From assembly GCA_022225965.2 (NCBI GenBank), contig JAKJXP020000096.1, positions 62,001 to 126,000 on the forward strand: 64,000 nt of DNA, written 5' to 3'. The stretch is from Diatrype stigma (lineage: Eukaryota > Ascomycota > Sordariomycetes > Xylariales > Diatrypaceae). This document shows, in pieces, positions 24,600 to 34,833 of this stretch. Made by a program: the position numbers and the translations under genes. The notes under the pieces are model-generated. The model worked only from the letters and a program-made list of their open reading frames with translations. It had not been told where the DNA came from and ran no database searches. The first letter of the stretch is position 1. Every line of letters starts with the position of its first letter.

Positions 24600-25564
24600 T
24601 TTATATTTAAAGCTGTTAATTTATTTTTCTTAAGCTTAAGGCCGGAAATATAAGAAGTATTTCCTGGCTTTATATTTGGATTATTACGTATATTGTATTT
24701 AATAAACAGCTTTTTTATATATCGTTTCTGGCTTATACGTATTTTCTTATTAGGATAATCGATTTTTAAATCGTTACTTAGGTAAGTAAAAACGGAACTT
24801 ATTCTATTTAGCTTAATAGATTTTAATAGCTTTGTAATTAAATTATTTATACCAGTTTCGAACGGACTTATTATTAATAAGTCGTTTATATAACAGATAA
24901 TAACAGTATTACTTATTTTATTTATAAATACTCCTTCGTCGTAAGGAAATACAGTAAATCCTTCGGCTAATAATATTTGGGATAAGAATTTATACCAAAG
25001 CCTGGATAACTATTTTAAGCCGTATAAGGCTTTATTAAGCTTAGCTACCTTATTATAAGCTTTTGAATAAAAACTTTCTAGCAGCCGTATATAAATTTTT
25101 ATATTTATATCAAAATAAACAAAAGCGTTTTAAACGTCGTATTATATTATAGGCCATCCCTTATTAACGGCTATTATTAATAATAAGTGCCACGTTTCCG
25201 GTCTGGCTGTAATAGAAAAGATTTCCAAATAATTTATTTCTAATTGTTAATTATATTTTTGTATAATAAATTTAACTTTAAAGCGTTTAAATTTATCCTT
25301 ATTAGTTATTCAATTAGGTTTAATAAAGCTACTTTTAGTAATAGGTTTAGATTTAAACAGCCAACGAATTCCTATAGGGTATTTTCCTTTAGGTAAGTCC
25401 ATTATATTATAGGTATTCTGTTTTTCCAATTCCGTTATTTCTGCTTTGCAAACTAAATACCAGGATTTTCGGTTTATATTACCCATTATTTGCTTATACG
25501 TAACTGATTCGGTTATAAAAGCCGAAAGAATAAAATCAGCTTTTCCTTTTCTTTTTATACTCAT
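24600..25564 (-). pseudogene. Copia reverse transcriptase remnant
   Basis: The N-terminal part (25310-25564) reads WYLVCKAEITELEKQNTYNI...PKGKYPIGIRWLFKSK, the start of the Copia RT domain. The catalytic YVDD box is altered to YIND at 24881-24892, in the context ICYINDLLIIS. G-to-A changes typical of RIP would explain both substitutions. Stops interrupt the frame between these blocks. Confidence 0.88.
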
Positions 25565-25633
25565 AAGTTAATTAAATAATAACGTATCTTTCACTATATA
25601 TAACGAATGGTTTATATTAACCTTTATATAATC

Positions 25634-26945
25634 CTATATAAAATCTAAAGGTATAGGAAAGCTTAGAGGTATAGGGATTAAATTATTAAGCTTAACCCTT
25701 TTATTTAAATTCTGGTTATTATTTAAATTTCGATCAGCTGCAGTAACAGCGGCTATTCGTTTTATTAGATTACCTATAGCAGCTACAGCTGCTTTAATTG
25801 CATACCGTCTGCCCGATAATTCCTTTATTTGCTTATAATCAAAATTATTAGCTAAGTTAATTGGTATAATTCCCGAAGCTTCCGTAGCCGTTATAGGTTT
25901 ATTATTTAAACCTATAGCCGTTATAGGCTTATTAAGCAAATAAAAGGGCTTCGGTATAGCTGGGCTTTCTATTACCCCTCCATTTTGGATATAAGGAAAT
26001 TCTTTTGTATTATTTACGGCCTTTAGGATGCCCCCTTGGCTTATATTGTTATTATTAAGGTCCTTAATAAAGATACCGTCCCTTATATTAACGTCCCTAG
26101 CCCATATAGGCCTTTGGGTTATTATATCCCAAATTTTGTAATTTTTATTTTCGATGCCGTAGCCGATAATAATCCCTTTTTTAATCTTAAGATTCAGCTT
26201 ATGCCGGTATTTATTAGTATTATAATAATATATAAAGCCCCATGTATATAAATTATCAATATACGGCTTATGCCCATAATAAATTTCAAAGGGCTGCTTA
26301 TAATTTAAAGCCTTATATGGGATACGGTTATATATATAAGCCGTTACCAATAGGGCTTTACTTTAAAGGTAATTAAATAAGCCGGAGGAAATAAAGAACG
26401 TCCGTATCTTATTTAATAAGGTTAAGTTAATACGTTCTATTAAACCATTAGGTTCCTTTGTATATGCAGGAATTATATGATGGATAATACCGTACGTTTA
26501 TAGGTAAATTTCGAAACGTAAATTTATATATTCCGTACCGTTATTTATAAAAAACTCCTTTATTTTATGCTTTATTTAATTTTTAGCCTGCAACTTATAT
26601 ACCTTAAAGGCTTTTAAAGCTTCCGATTTTGAATTTAACAGCTTAACTTTTACATAACGGCTTCGTTTATCCAAAAAGGTAATATAATATTTATACCTAT
26701 TATAAGTATTAAGTAATAAACCTCCTAAGTTATTATATACCCTTTATATAATATTATACTCCTTTTGGTTTATAGCCGTTTTATTTATCCTGCGGTAGTT
26801 TTTTGCTATATTACAAATATTACACTTCTAATTATTATACTGAATATATTCCTTTTTCGAAATTCTTACCCCTTTAAATACAAGGAATTCTATTAAAGGC
26901 TTTAAAAATAAATGACCCATTTTGTTATGCCATATAATAAACTTA
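25634..26945 (-). pseudogene. Copia integrase remnant
   Basis: From the distal end, the zinc-binding region reads WHNKMGHL followed by CNICNIAK (about 26820-26940). The catalytic core is recognisable as FLDKRSRYVKVKLLNSKSEA, an NNGTEYIN block (family DNGTEY) and EPNGLIERINLTLLNKIR. The C-terminal part is open from 26350 to 25634 and has the GIIIGY and WARDVNIRDG blocks. The first Asp of the second catalytic block is replaced by Asn. Confidence 0.9.
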
Positions 26946-26956
26946 TTAAATATAAG

Positions 26957-27568
26957 CTAATTAATAAGATTTAATATATTCTTTGGCTTATTTTGGCTGG
27001 TAATTATCTTAAACGGTATATAATATAACCCGTTTTTGTAATATCCTTTTATAATAAGGTCCTTATTTTTATTATATAATTTAATGCTATTAATAGCATC
27101 TATAATTATATAACAATTCTTAAGCTTATTTATAAATAAAAGGTTAATATCTAGCTTTGGAATATAATTAACCCCTTTTATCGTATATACCTTTTTAAAG
27201 GTAATATATTGTATTATTAAATTACCAGTTTCTTTTATAATAAGGAAACGTATGTTGCCCCATTTTACGATTTTGTAAATTTGCTTTATATTAATTAATA
27301 GATTTCTATTAGCTATAGTAATAAAAGTAGCCCCGTTATTCGTAATTAGCTTTATTATACCCTTATCCTTAAATTTCGTAAAATTTAAATAATCTGGGCC
27401 AAAATTAATATTATATATAAAGTTAGCTTTATTTGTATTATAACGACTTATTTTAAAATCGTTTGTATCCATTTTTTCGGGCGTAGGAAAAAAAAGGGAT
27501 TCGGAAAGATCTAATTTAAATAAATCCTCGTTTTTTCCTTTATTGGATTTTTCCGATGTAGGGCCCAA
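26957..27568 (-). pseudogene. Copia protease/linker remnant
   Basis: An open 203-codon minus-strand stretch. LITNNGATFITI probably corresponds to the DSGAT protease active site with D to N and S to N changes. VNYIPKLDINLLFINKL matches the Copia VxYVPxLxxNLLS linker. The region is position-consistent between gag and integrase. Confidence 0.75.
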
Positions 27569-29143
27569 AATAAGGGTATCCTTTTCGGAATCGATTAGGG
27601 CACCTAAAAGGTCCTCCTGTTTCTTTTCCCGTTTTTCCTTTCTTGAATTATTAAAGCTAATGGATTTTAAGGAATTATTTTTTTCTTGTTTCTTTTTATT
27701 CCTTTTGGGGCTGGACTGTTTCTTATTTACCCTATCCTTTTTTTTCCAGCTCTTTGGAGCCTTGTTGGAATAAAGGAAATAATAATCCTTTTCCTGGTGC
27801 CCCTAAATTCTGTAATAATTGCAATATATCTGTTTTTTTTGTTTCCAAGGCTTCTTGCTTTTTACGTAAAGGATTTTCTCCTTTTTATTTATTCCTTTGG
27901 ATTTATCCATTAAAAAAAAAACAAGGTATTTTTGGAAATTGCTGAAAAGTCCTGACGTAAAAATTGGGTAATATTTTGAACGAAAGCTTTATATTTTTCG
28001 GATAAATTATTTAATACCCAAGCAATTATAACCTAATCTAAAAAGTTTATCTTATTCAGCTTAAGTTCGTTCGTTATAAACCTTATTTTATTAAGATAGA
28101 CTTCGAAGGTATTAAAATCTTCCATAAAGGAATTAAAAAATTCCTTTAATAATAAAAATTCTATTATAAATCCTTTTGGCCGGTAATAATTTTTTAGGGC
28201 CTCTTAAGCTTTTTTATAGCTTAATATGGATTTAATATAAATTAAAGGACCTTTTTCGTAAAGGAGTTATATAATAGTTAGGGCTTTATTATTATTTTCC
28301 TGGGTTAACGTTTTAAAAGAAATAAGGATTTCTTAACTTTCCTGGCTTTCCTAGTTTTCTATAGCTATTATGGCTATTTCCTTTATTTTCAAAATAAAGG
28401 CATGGTTTAGATTTTTCTTTATAAGGGTAGCCTTTGCTTTGATGGCCCATATTTCATAATTCTTTATGCCCTTAAGCAGCGTAATGCGGCTTTAAAGGTT
28501 AATTCTTATTGTTATAAATAATTATATAAAAAGGGATAACGATAAAATTAATCCCTTTTAAAATCTGGAAGCTTAAATTTTTCTGATTCGAATAATATAG
28601 GTTGCGTATTTTTTTAACGGTTAAATAAGGAATAACCGTAAAGTAAATATCGGTAATAGTTAAAAATGATACAGCAATATAGGATATTGCTTAATAAATA
28701 ATTTCTATTTTTATAAGTAATAAAAGTAAAAAAATTATGTCTTAAAATATGAAACTTAATTAATTAAGCTATCGAATAATCCAAGTTTCGTCCAGATCGG
28801 ATAAGGTTTAATAAAAATACGGACAAATAATGGGATAAAAAAATCTAATATATTTATAACAGAAATATTTAAATAATAATTACTTTATAATTTAACGGAA
28901 AAAATAAGTATAATAAATCGGTTTTAGAATTTAATTATTCTGATCGAAAAAATTCTAATGGTATAGAAATTTCCCGATTCGGATAAATATTAGTCGAGAT
29001 ATAAGTAAATGGATTAAAAATAACCTTAATTGTATTATATCTGCTGTTTCCTTTAGGGTAACCTTTCTTAAGAGAGATATATTGGCTTCTGCAAGCCGTA
29101 TAAAGGTCCTATAGGTATATATTGCCTATTTGGGCGCTATCCC

Positions 29144-29156
29144 GGGCCTCATAACC
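29144..29156 (-). other. Primer-binding site, resembling the initiator tRNA-Met anticodon arm
   Basis: Directly inside the 5' LTR the plus strand reads GGGCCTCATAACC. Apart from one extra C this is the anticodon stem-loop sequence of eukaryotic initiator tRNA-Met (GGGCTCATAACC). Drosophila copia is known to prime from a cleaved half of this tRNA at the anticodon loop rather than from the tRNA 3' end. The match is seen directly; the priming mode is inferred. Confidence 0.65.
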
Positions 29157-29554
29157 TATAAGATTATACGGTATATGATTATACTGTATTAAATAATACG
29201 GATGTAACAATGGAATAAATAAGCACTAAATAAGGTTAAGCAAACGTATATAAAGGTAGTTATTTAAGTATAAAGTAATATTCGTATATGTATATAAGTA
29301 TATGTGTATATATGTAAGGTTCCGACTTCTTGTATATCAGCTAGGTGGCTGTTACCCCTATTTATATACAGAGTATTTCCTAATGCGGTAATTGTCCCTA
29401 TCCTTTCTATTATAATGGAAGTCCTTATTTCCTTTATCCCATACAGTAATTGCTTCCGGCAGTATACCGTTCCCAGCAGTAATTCTGCTGTATAAGTGCA
29501 ACTCCTTTGTAGTTGCTTTGTTATACTGCCTTGCTGCATTCAGCAAATCCTACA
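29157..29554 (-). repeat. 5' LTR of the Copia element (right copy)
   Basis: 398 bp. In element orientation it begins with the canonical TG (TGTAGG) and ends CTTATA, presumably CA changed to TA. By hand alignment it differs from the left copy at about 32 positions, all C/T or G/A, with no gaps. Confidence 0.95.
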
Positions 29555-29559
29555 GACAA
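29555..29559 (+). repeat. Target-site duplication GACAA, right copy
   Basis: Follows the right LTR immediately and restores the dehydrogenase codons GAC AAG (Asp-Lys) with the next base. Confidence 0.9.
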
Positions 29560-31271
29560 GAACATGGACACGCTAGAGCAGCAATCCAAAGACATCAAGC
29601 TGGACACCACCAAGCTGCATCGTTGCAAGGACTACTCCGAGGTCTGCAAGAACCTAGAGGAGCCTCCTTCCTCCTCGACGAAGCAGCAACAGCAACAACA
29701 CCCCAAGGTCTTCCTCCTCAGCACCCCGCACGGCGCCCCCGCCGACAAGTGCGTCGAGTCGCTATCGCCGCACCTGCGAGCGGGCGACGTGATCGTCGAC
29801 TGCGGCAACGAGCACTGGCGCAACACGGAGCGGCGGCAGCGGGCGCTCGACTCGCGCGGCATCCACTACGTCGGGTGCGGCGTGTCGGGCGGGTACCAGA
29901 GCGCGCGGCACGGGCCATCGATGGCGCCGGGCGGCAGCGCCGCGGGGCTGGCGGCCGCCCTGCCCCTCCTGGAGCGCATGGCGGCGCGCGACGCCCGCCG
30001 GGGCCAGCCCTGCGCCGTCCCCGTCGGCCCCGGCGGCAGCGGCCACTACGTCAAGATGGTCCACAACGGCATCGAGCAGGCCCTGATGAGCGCCCTCGCC
30101 GAGGTCTGGATGCTGCTCACGGCGGGTCTCGGCCTGGCCCACGACGAGGTCGCCGGTATCTTCGAGTCTTGGAATCGAGACGGCCCGCTGGAAAACTCGT
30201 TCCTGGTCGGCATCGGCGCGCGCATCGAGCGCGCAAAGGATAGCGACGGCCGGCCACAGGTCGATCGCGTCCGCGATAAGGTCACGCAGGACGTCACGGA
30301 GGAGGAGGGCACGGGCACCTGGACGTGCGGGGAGGCCGTCGCGCTGCACGTGCCCGCGGCGTCGATCGTCAGCGCGCACCTGTTCCGGTGCGCGTCGGCG
30401 GACCTGGCGCGGCGGATCCGGAACCGGAAGGCAGCAGCGTCCGAAAGCGGCAACAGCGAACCATCGCGACTATCATGCGCGGTGCGGGAGTCCAAGGAGG
30501 AGTTCGTCGAGGTGCTGCGCAGGACGACGTACTTCTGCTTCCTGGCGAGCTTCGCGCAGGGGCTCGACCTGATCCGCGCGCGGGACCGGCGCGAGGGCTG
30601 GGACCTCGACTACGCCCGGCTCCTGCAGCTGTGGCGCGGGGGCTGCATCATCCAGGCGGACCATATCGTGGATCTGCTGGAGGGCGTGTTTCTTCGGCGG
30701 CAGCAACAACAGCAACAACAACAGAATGAAGGAGAAAAGAAGAAGAAAGAGGAAGACGGCGACGACGAAGACGAAGGCGAAGGCGAAGACGACGGCCTCC
30801 TCTCGAGCCCCGAGGTCGGGCGCGAGCTCGCGGCGCACTTCCCGGCGGCGAAGGAGGCGGTGCTGCGGGCGGTCGAGGCGGACTTCCCCGTGCCGGCCGT
30901 GAGCCAGACGCTCGAGCACTACAAGTACGCGACGGCGGCGGCGCAGCTGCCCACGCAGTTCATGGAGGCCCAGCTCGACTACTTCGGCCAGCACATGTTC
31001 GACGACGCGCGGGACGATCCGGTCGGGCGGCCGGAGAAGGGCAGGCACCACTTCGAGTGGCAGCCGGCTAGGGGGATTTCGGGGAAGTGAAGGGAGGGGG
31101 TAATAGTGAAGTAAAGTGGGTGATTGGGCAGGAGGGTGATGAGCAATCAGCCAACTGTCTGGCTAGAGCAGATACGAGATGCTACTAAATTCTATACTTG
31201 GCCAGCATGGCTTATGAGTGTATGGCCGCATCATTGTTGTCTTGGCCCCTAAATTCAAGCGTTAACTAGTA

Positions 31272-31280
31272 TATAATAAA
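31272..31280 (+). repeat. Candidate 9-bp target duplication TATAATAAA, left copy
   Basis: The same nine bases recur at 34825-34833 beside the right inverted repeat. Nine bases is typical for Mutator-like elements. On the left, however, five bases separate the repeat from the start of the matched inverted repeat, and AT-rich DNA makes chance matches likely. Confidence 0.45.
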
Positions 31281-31285
31281 AGTAA

Positions 31286-31335
31286 AGAGTCCTACTAAAT
31301 ACACCTTACTTTCTACACCTTACTTTTCAAATCCA
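31286..31335 (+). repeat. Left terminal inverted repeat of the MULE
   Basis: AGAGTCCTACTAAATACACC and the following bases match the complement of 34776-34825 with scattered transitions and a few other differences. Confidence 0.8.
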
Positions 31336-33794
31336 CCTGTAACCGGCCCGATAATTAAATGCCGGACCGCCTTAATAACGATTTTATTCCTAACCACCTA
31401 CGCTTTATAAGCTAATTCCTTTATTTATCCCCTTTTAGGAATAATAATAATAACATTCCGACTTTATAATAATAACGTTTAATAATAATAACGCTTATAC
31501 TTATAAATACCAATACATTTAGGAAACGATTTACGATGCGTCAAAGTTTTCCCGAAACCATTAACCTTATTTCCGGTTCTTTAAATAAAACCTTTAATTC
31601 CGAACTGGATTGCCCAGTTTTACCGCCGCACCAATCTTTTTCTTTACCGCGGCCTATACTTAAGCCAAAAAATATTCCCATTCCAAACCCGCCGGACCGT
31701 TACTTCGGCTTTCGTAATAATCCCGAATACCTCGAAAAAGGCCTGAATATATTTACAAAGGCTTATGGTTTTAATATCGTACGGACCTGCAGCTGCAATA
31801 TACGCAAAAATAACGGATAATCTATCCGAATCGACCTTATATATAACCGTTGCTTTCTTAAGAAATTTAATTCATAAGGGCTTCGTAAAGCGCAAACGAA
31901 AAAAACAATGGAATGCCCTTAAAAGACGAAACTTATACGGTTACGATCCTTAGGTTAAAAATAGTCGTTCGAAATGTATATAAACGATAAACGCAACTCC
32001 TTTTAATACAATTACGGGCGAATCCTTAAAGCAAAAATATACTTTCGATATTGCCAAATAGGCGAAAACAATTATCGATTAATCGAAGCCTCGATTATCG
32101 ATAACGCATTCCGTTCGCGTAAGCTTCGGCGGCAAATCCGGAAATCCATTCGAAAAAAAAAAAGGCCTTCGTTTAAAGATATAAACAACATCCGGAAAAA
32201 GATAAAAAAGCAGCTGCGCCGCGGCTTTACCGTTATATAAGCGTTTATTTAATGCTTTCGAAATAAGCATTACTTTTACGAAATCAAATGAAAAAATAAC
32301 GACCTTATTACTAATCGCCCAATTGCTATTTTTTGGAATATTCCTTATTGCGTAAACATATAAAAGCAATTCCCAAAAGTATTTAATATGAATAATACGT
32401 ATAAAACGAATAGGTTTAATATGCCTTTTTTTAGCTATATTAACTAAACGAATACGGGATTTGTATTTAATCGGGCTTTCGCTTTAATTTTTAACGAAAC
32501 CTTCGAATCCTGCTAATAAGTATTAGGTTATTTAAAGCGGCTTTAAATACAGATCGGGGCGCCTTTTCCGTTAGTTATTATTATCGATTTCGATTAGGAA
32601 ATAAGGAAAGCCATTTCCGAAGCCTTCCCTTTTACGAAATTACAGATCTGTATTTTCCATATTAATAAAAATATAATTACAAACGTAAACCGCAAATAAA
32701 TTAAGGACCCGTTTAATCCAAAAATGAAAGCTGCCGATATAAATGGCAATGAATTTACCTTTAACCCGAAAAATTCTGTATTTTTGCATAATTTTAATAA
32801 AACTACGAAAGCAGGTGGCATTTTAATAAAGCTAAAAAACGATATATCCCTTACGAAAGAAAACCTTTTAACTTTATGGGAATTCCTTTTTTATGCCGAA
32901 AATCGGACCGGCTTTAAGGCCGCGTAAAATCGAATTATTAAATTATTCGAACATCGTTAATTTTTCGTTTTGGATTATTTATATAAAACTTAATTTCCTT
33001 ATCGTAAGTAATAAGCTTTTTATTATATTAATTAAAACCTTAATTTCGAAATAAGGACTATCTTTTTTATAAAAACCAATTACAAGGCCTTAAAAAATTA
33101 CGTTTTCGATGGAAAATCGAACCTTTTGAAACTTTTAATTAGCCTTAAATAACTTTTCGAAAATTAAGAAGAAAATTACGAAATTTAGGTATTCGATAAA
33201 CGTACGAAAATCAAAAAGGATTAAATTAAAAAGGCCTAACTTAAGAACGTATTTATGTAGGTTTTTATTAAATACTTAAAGCTTTTAAATAATTATTATT
33301 TTTTAGCCTTTATTGGAATTCCGATAAAAGCATACCCTAAAGCATTTAAATTCGGAAATTGCCGTTATACTTATAATGGCGTTATAACGCAATTCGAAAT
33401 CCCTTATTATTATATCATTTATAAAAGGATTCATTTTACGAAAAACCATCCGAAAATTAAACCATTAATAATAAATGAAATACAAACGTTCTGGCATTAT
33501 AAAAGGAATTTAATAAAGAATAAACCCTTATTTGCAATTTTTGATCCTTATTCCGTTAAAACTAAAGGGCGCCCAAATACGGACATTGCGGTTATAATCC
33601 ATTAAGCAATTAAACGCGCAAAACAATCGAAGCCCCGAATTGCTAGCGGCTGCGTCGGCAAAAGCAGCAGAAGGCTTATTCTTTCGTAACGGCGTAATAA
33701 ATCTTATTAAGAAAAAGCGAAAGAAAAAAGGCATCCTCAGCCGAAACGGAAGCGTACCGCCATTATAATCCAAGCCCAGCCCGTTAAAGCAGCC

Positions 33795-33965
33795 CGGGCA
33801 ATCCGGGCAACGGCGGCGGCGGCGGCGGCGGCGGCAAGGGGTGGGCGAAATTTACGGATACGGGCAGCAGTTCCGGCGCCCCCTTCTATAGCGGCAGTTG
33901 GGCGAAGTTCACGATTCCGAACGGCGGCCCTTACGGCAGCCCCCGCGGCCCCGGAGGCATTCGTT
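33795..33965 (+). other. GC-rich island with a CGG repeat inside the AT-rich MULE
   Basis: After more than 2 kb of AT-rich sequence, composition switches sharply. There is a run of about eight CGG units near 33810-33834 and then roughly 130 bp of GC-rich, Gly/Pro-coding sequence, before AT-richness resumes. CpG-rich but CpA-poor DNA would be a poor RIP substrate. It may be the original low-complexity C-terminus of the transposase. Confidence 0.6.
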
Positions 33966-34775
33966 AAGGAATGTATTATAACGGCGCTTACGGAAGTTAC
34001 AAAACTTCGAATTCGGCCTAATAGGCGCCCAGGCTTATTGCTTATACGGGAGAATAAGGCTTTTGGTTAAGTTGTCGTCTTAAAAATAATTAAATCGATA
34101 TCGTATTTTATTTAAATAATATAATTTCCTTTAAAATGAATTAATTTTGTTATAAAAGTATTATGGTTTGTTATAATTTTAAAAAATGCCGGAAAAGGCG
34201 CGTTTTTATTATTATTAAGCCCTTAATATTAGCCCAAGCAATTAAATACAAAACCAAATTAAACGTTTCTAAGAAATATAATACGTTTTTTATATTAATT
34301 AATTGCTTTAATTAATGCGAAAACGAATTCGTTAATTATATAATCGAATATTATTATAATATTAAGTTATCATAAGAAATTCTTTAATTGTTATATTATT
34401 TATACCTTAATTTTTCGTATAGTATTATAAAGCGCTATAATTATAATAAGTAATATATTAAGCTATAAGGAGCTTTCATTAGGCTTTAATAAAGTGCTAG
34501 CTAAAATTCGCATACCGCTATTTAAACTTTTCTTTATCCCATAGTTACATTTACCGAATTAATATTTAACGGCCTTTAGTTTTTATACTTTACTTATACG
34601 TTTCTTTACGAAAAAAAATCGCAAAATTAAGGAAACTACTGGAATTATTAGATTTATATGTAATAATTATAATAATACAATTAAATTTATTTAGAATTAT
34701 ATATTATTAAGGTTATTCGTAAAGGGGTTATGAATATAAAAAGGTGGCAATACATTTCGGCGGAGCGTTAATACT

Positions 34776-34825
34776 TGCCATTAAAAAGTAAGATATGGAA
34801 AGTAAGGTATAAATAGTAGGACTCT
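34776..34825 (-). repeat. Right terminal inverted repeat of the MULE
   Basis: Ends TAGTAGGACTCT at 34825. Read on the minus strand it matches the left terminus from AGAGTCCTACTA on. Confidence 0.8.
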
Positions 34826-34833
34826 ATAATAAA

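Larger units (their letters stand above)
23060..29554 (-). mobile_element. Ty1/Copia LTR retrotransposon, full-length, RIP-degraded
   Basis: The element is 6495 bp, with 398-bp LTRs at both ends and a 5-bp GACAA target duplication. It reads on the minus strand, opposite to the host gene. Order on that strand: LTR, primer-binding site, a degraded gag region, protease/pre-integrase region, integrase, reverse transcriptase, RNase H, polypurine tract, LTR. Integrase before reverse transcriptase is the Copia order. Every reading frame is broken by stops and the sequence is extremely AT-rich. The LTRs differ only by transitions, as expected for RIP. It cannot be autonomous in this state. Confidence 0.95.
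22798..31090 (+). pseudogene. 6-phosphogluconate dehydrogenase-like gene, interrupted in exon 3 by a Copia element
   Basis: Exon 1 is 22798-22827, intron 22828-22898, exon 2 22899-22986, intron 22987-23052, and exon 3 starts at 23053. Exon 3 is cut after 23059 by the retrotransposon and resumes at 29560, running to the stop at 31090. Exon 2 encodes the NADP-binding Rossmann start (VGMLGVGSMGAMMTLLLGEL). The 3' part holds the family's catalytic blocks: GCGVSGGYQSARHGPSMAPGG and VKMVHNGIEQALMSALAEV. Without the insert and one target copy, the exons sum to 1656 nt, exactly 552 codons with no stop, so the gene was open before the insertion. It looks like a divergent paralogue rather than the main pentose-phosphate enzyme: it has a poly-Gln plus acidic insertion (about 30706-30800) and lacks the canonical substrate-loop wording. 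The native product cannot be made in one piece. A fragment could start at ATG 29564 but would lack the nucleotide-binding site. Confidence 0.85.
31286..34825 (+). mobile_element. Mutator-like (MULE, Hop-type) DNA transposon, RIP-degraded
   Basis: Inverted repeats of about 45-50 bp bound the element. The left starts AGAGTCCTACTA at 31286, and the right is its imperfect complement ending at 34825. Each repeat contains two CTTACTTT motifs. The plus strand carries a broken transposase. A YGFNIVRTCS block with IRIDLIYNRC after it (31760-31880) is the FAR1/zinc-binding-like N-terminus. TYKTNRFNMP (32397-32426) is the most diagnostic MULE motif. An IIIDFD...RKAISEAFPF...CIFHINKN block (about 32560-32680) corresponds to ITDRDxALxxAI...CxWHxxKN. 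A KTKGRPN tail lies near 33560. Stops (CAA/CGA-type changes) interrupt all blocks. The length of 3.5 kb fits Hop-like fungal MULEs. Confidence 0.85.

Noticed and set aside
23060..29554. The Copia element acting as a large intron of the dehydrogenase
   Set aside because: The insertion carries its own 5-bp target duplication inside an exon, and 6.5-kb introns are not expected in such fungi. Only RNA data could exclude it fully.
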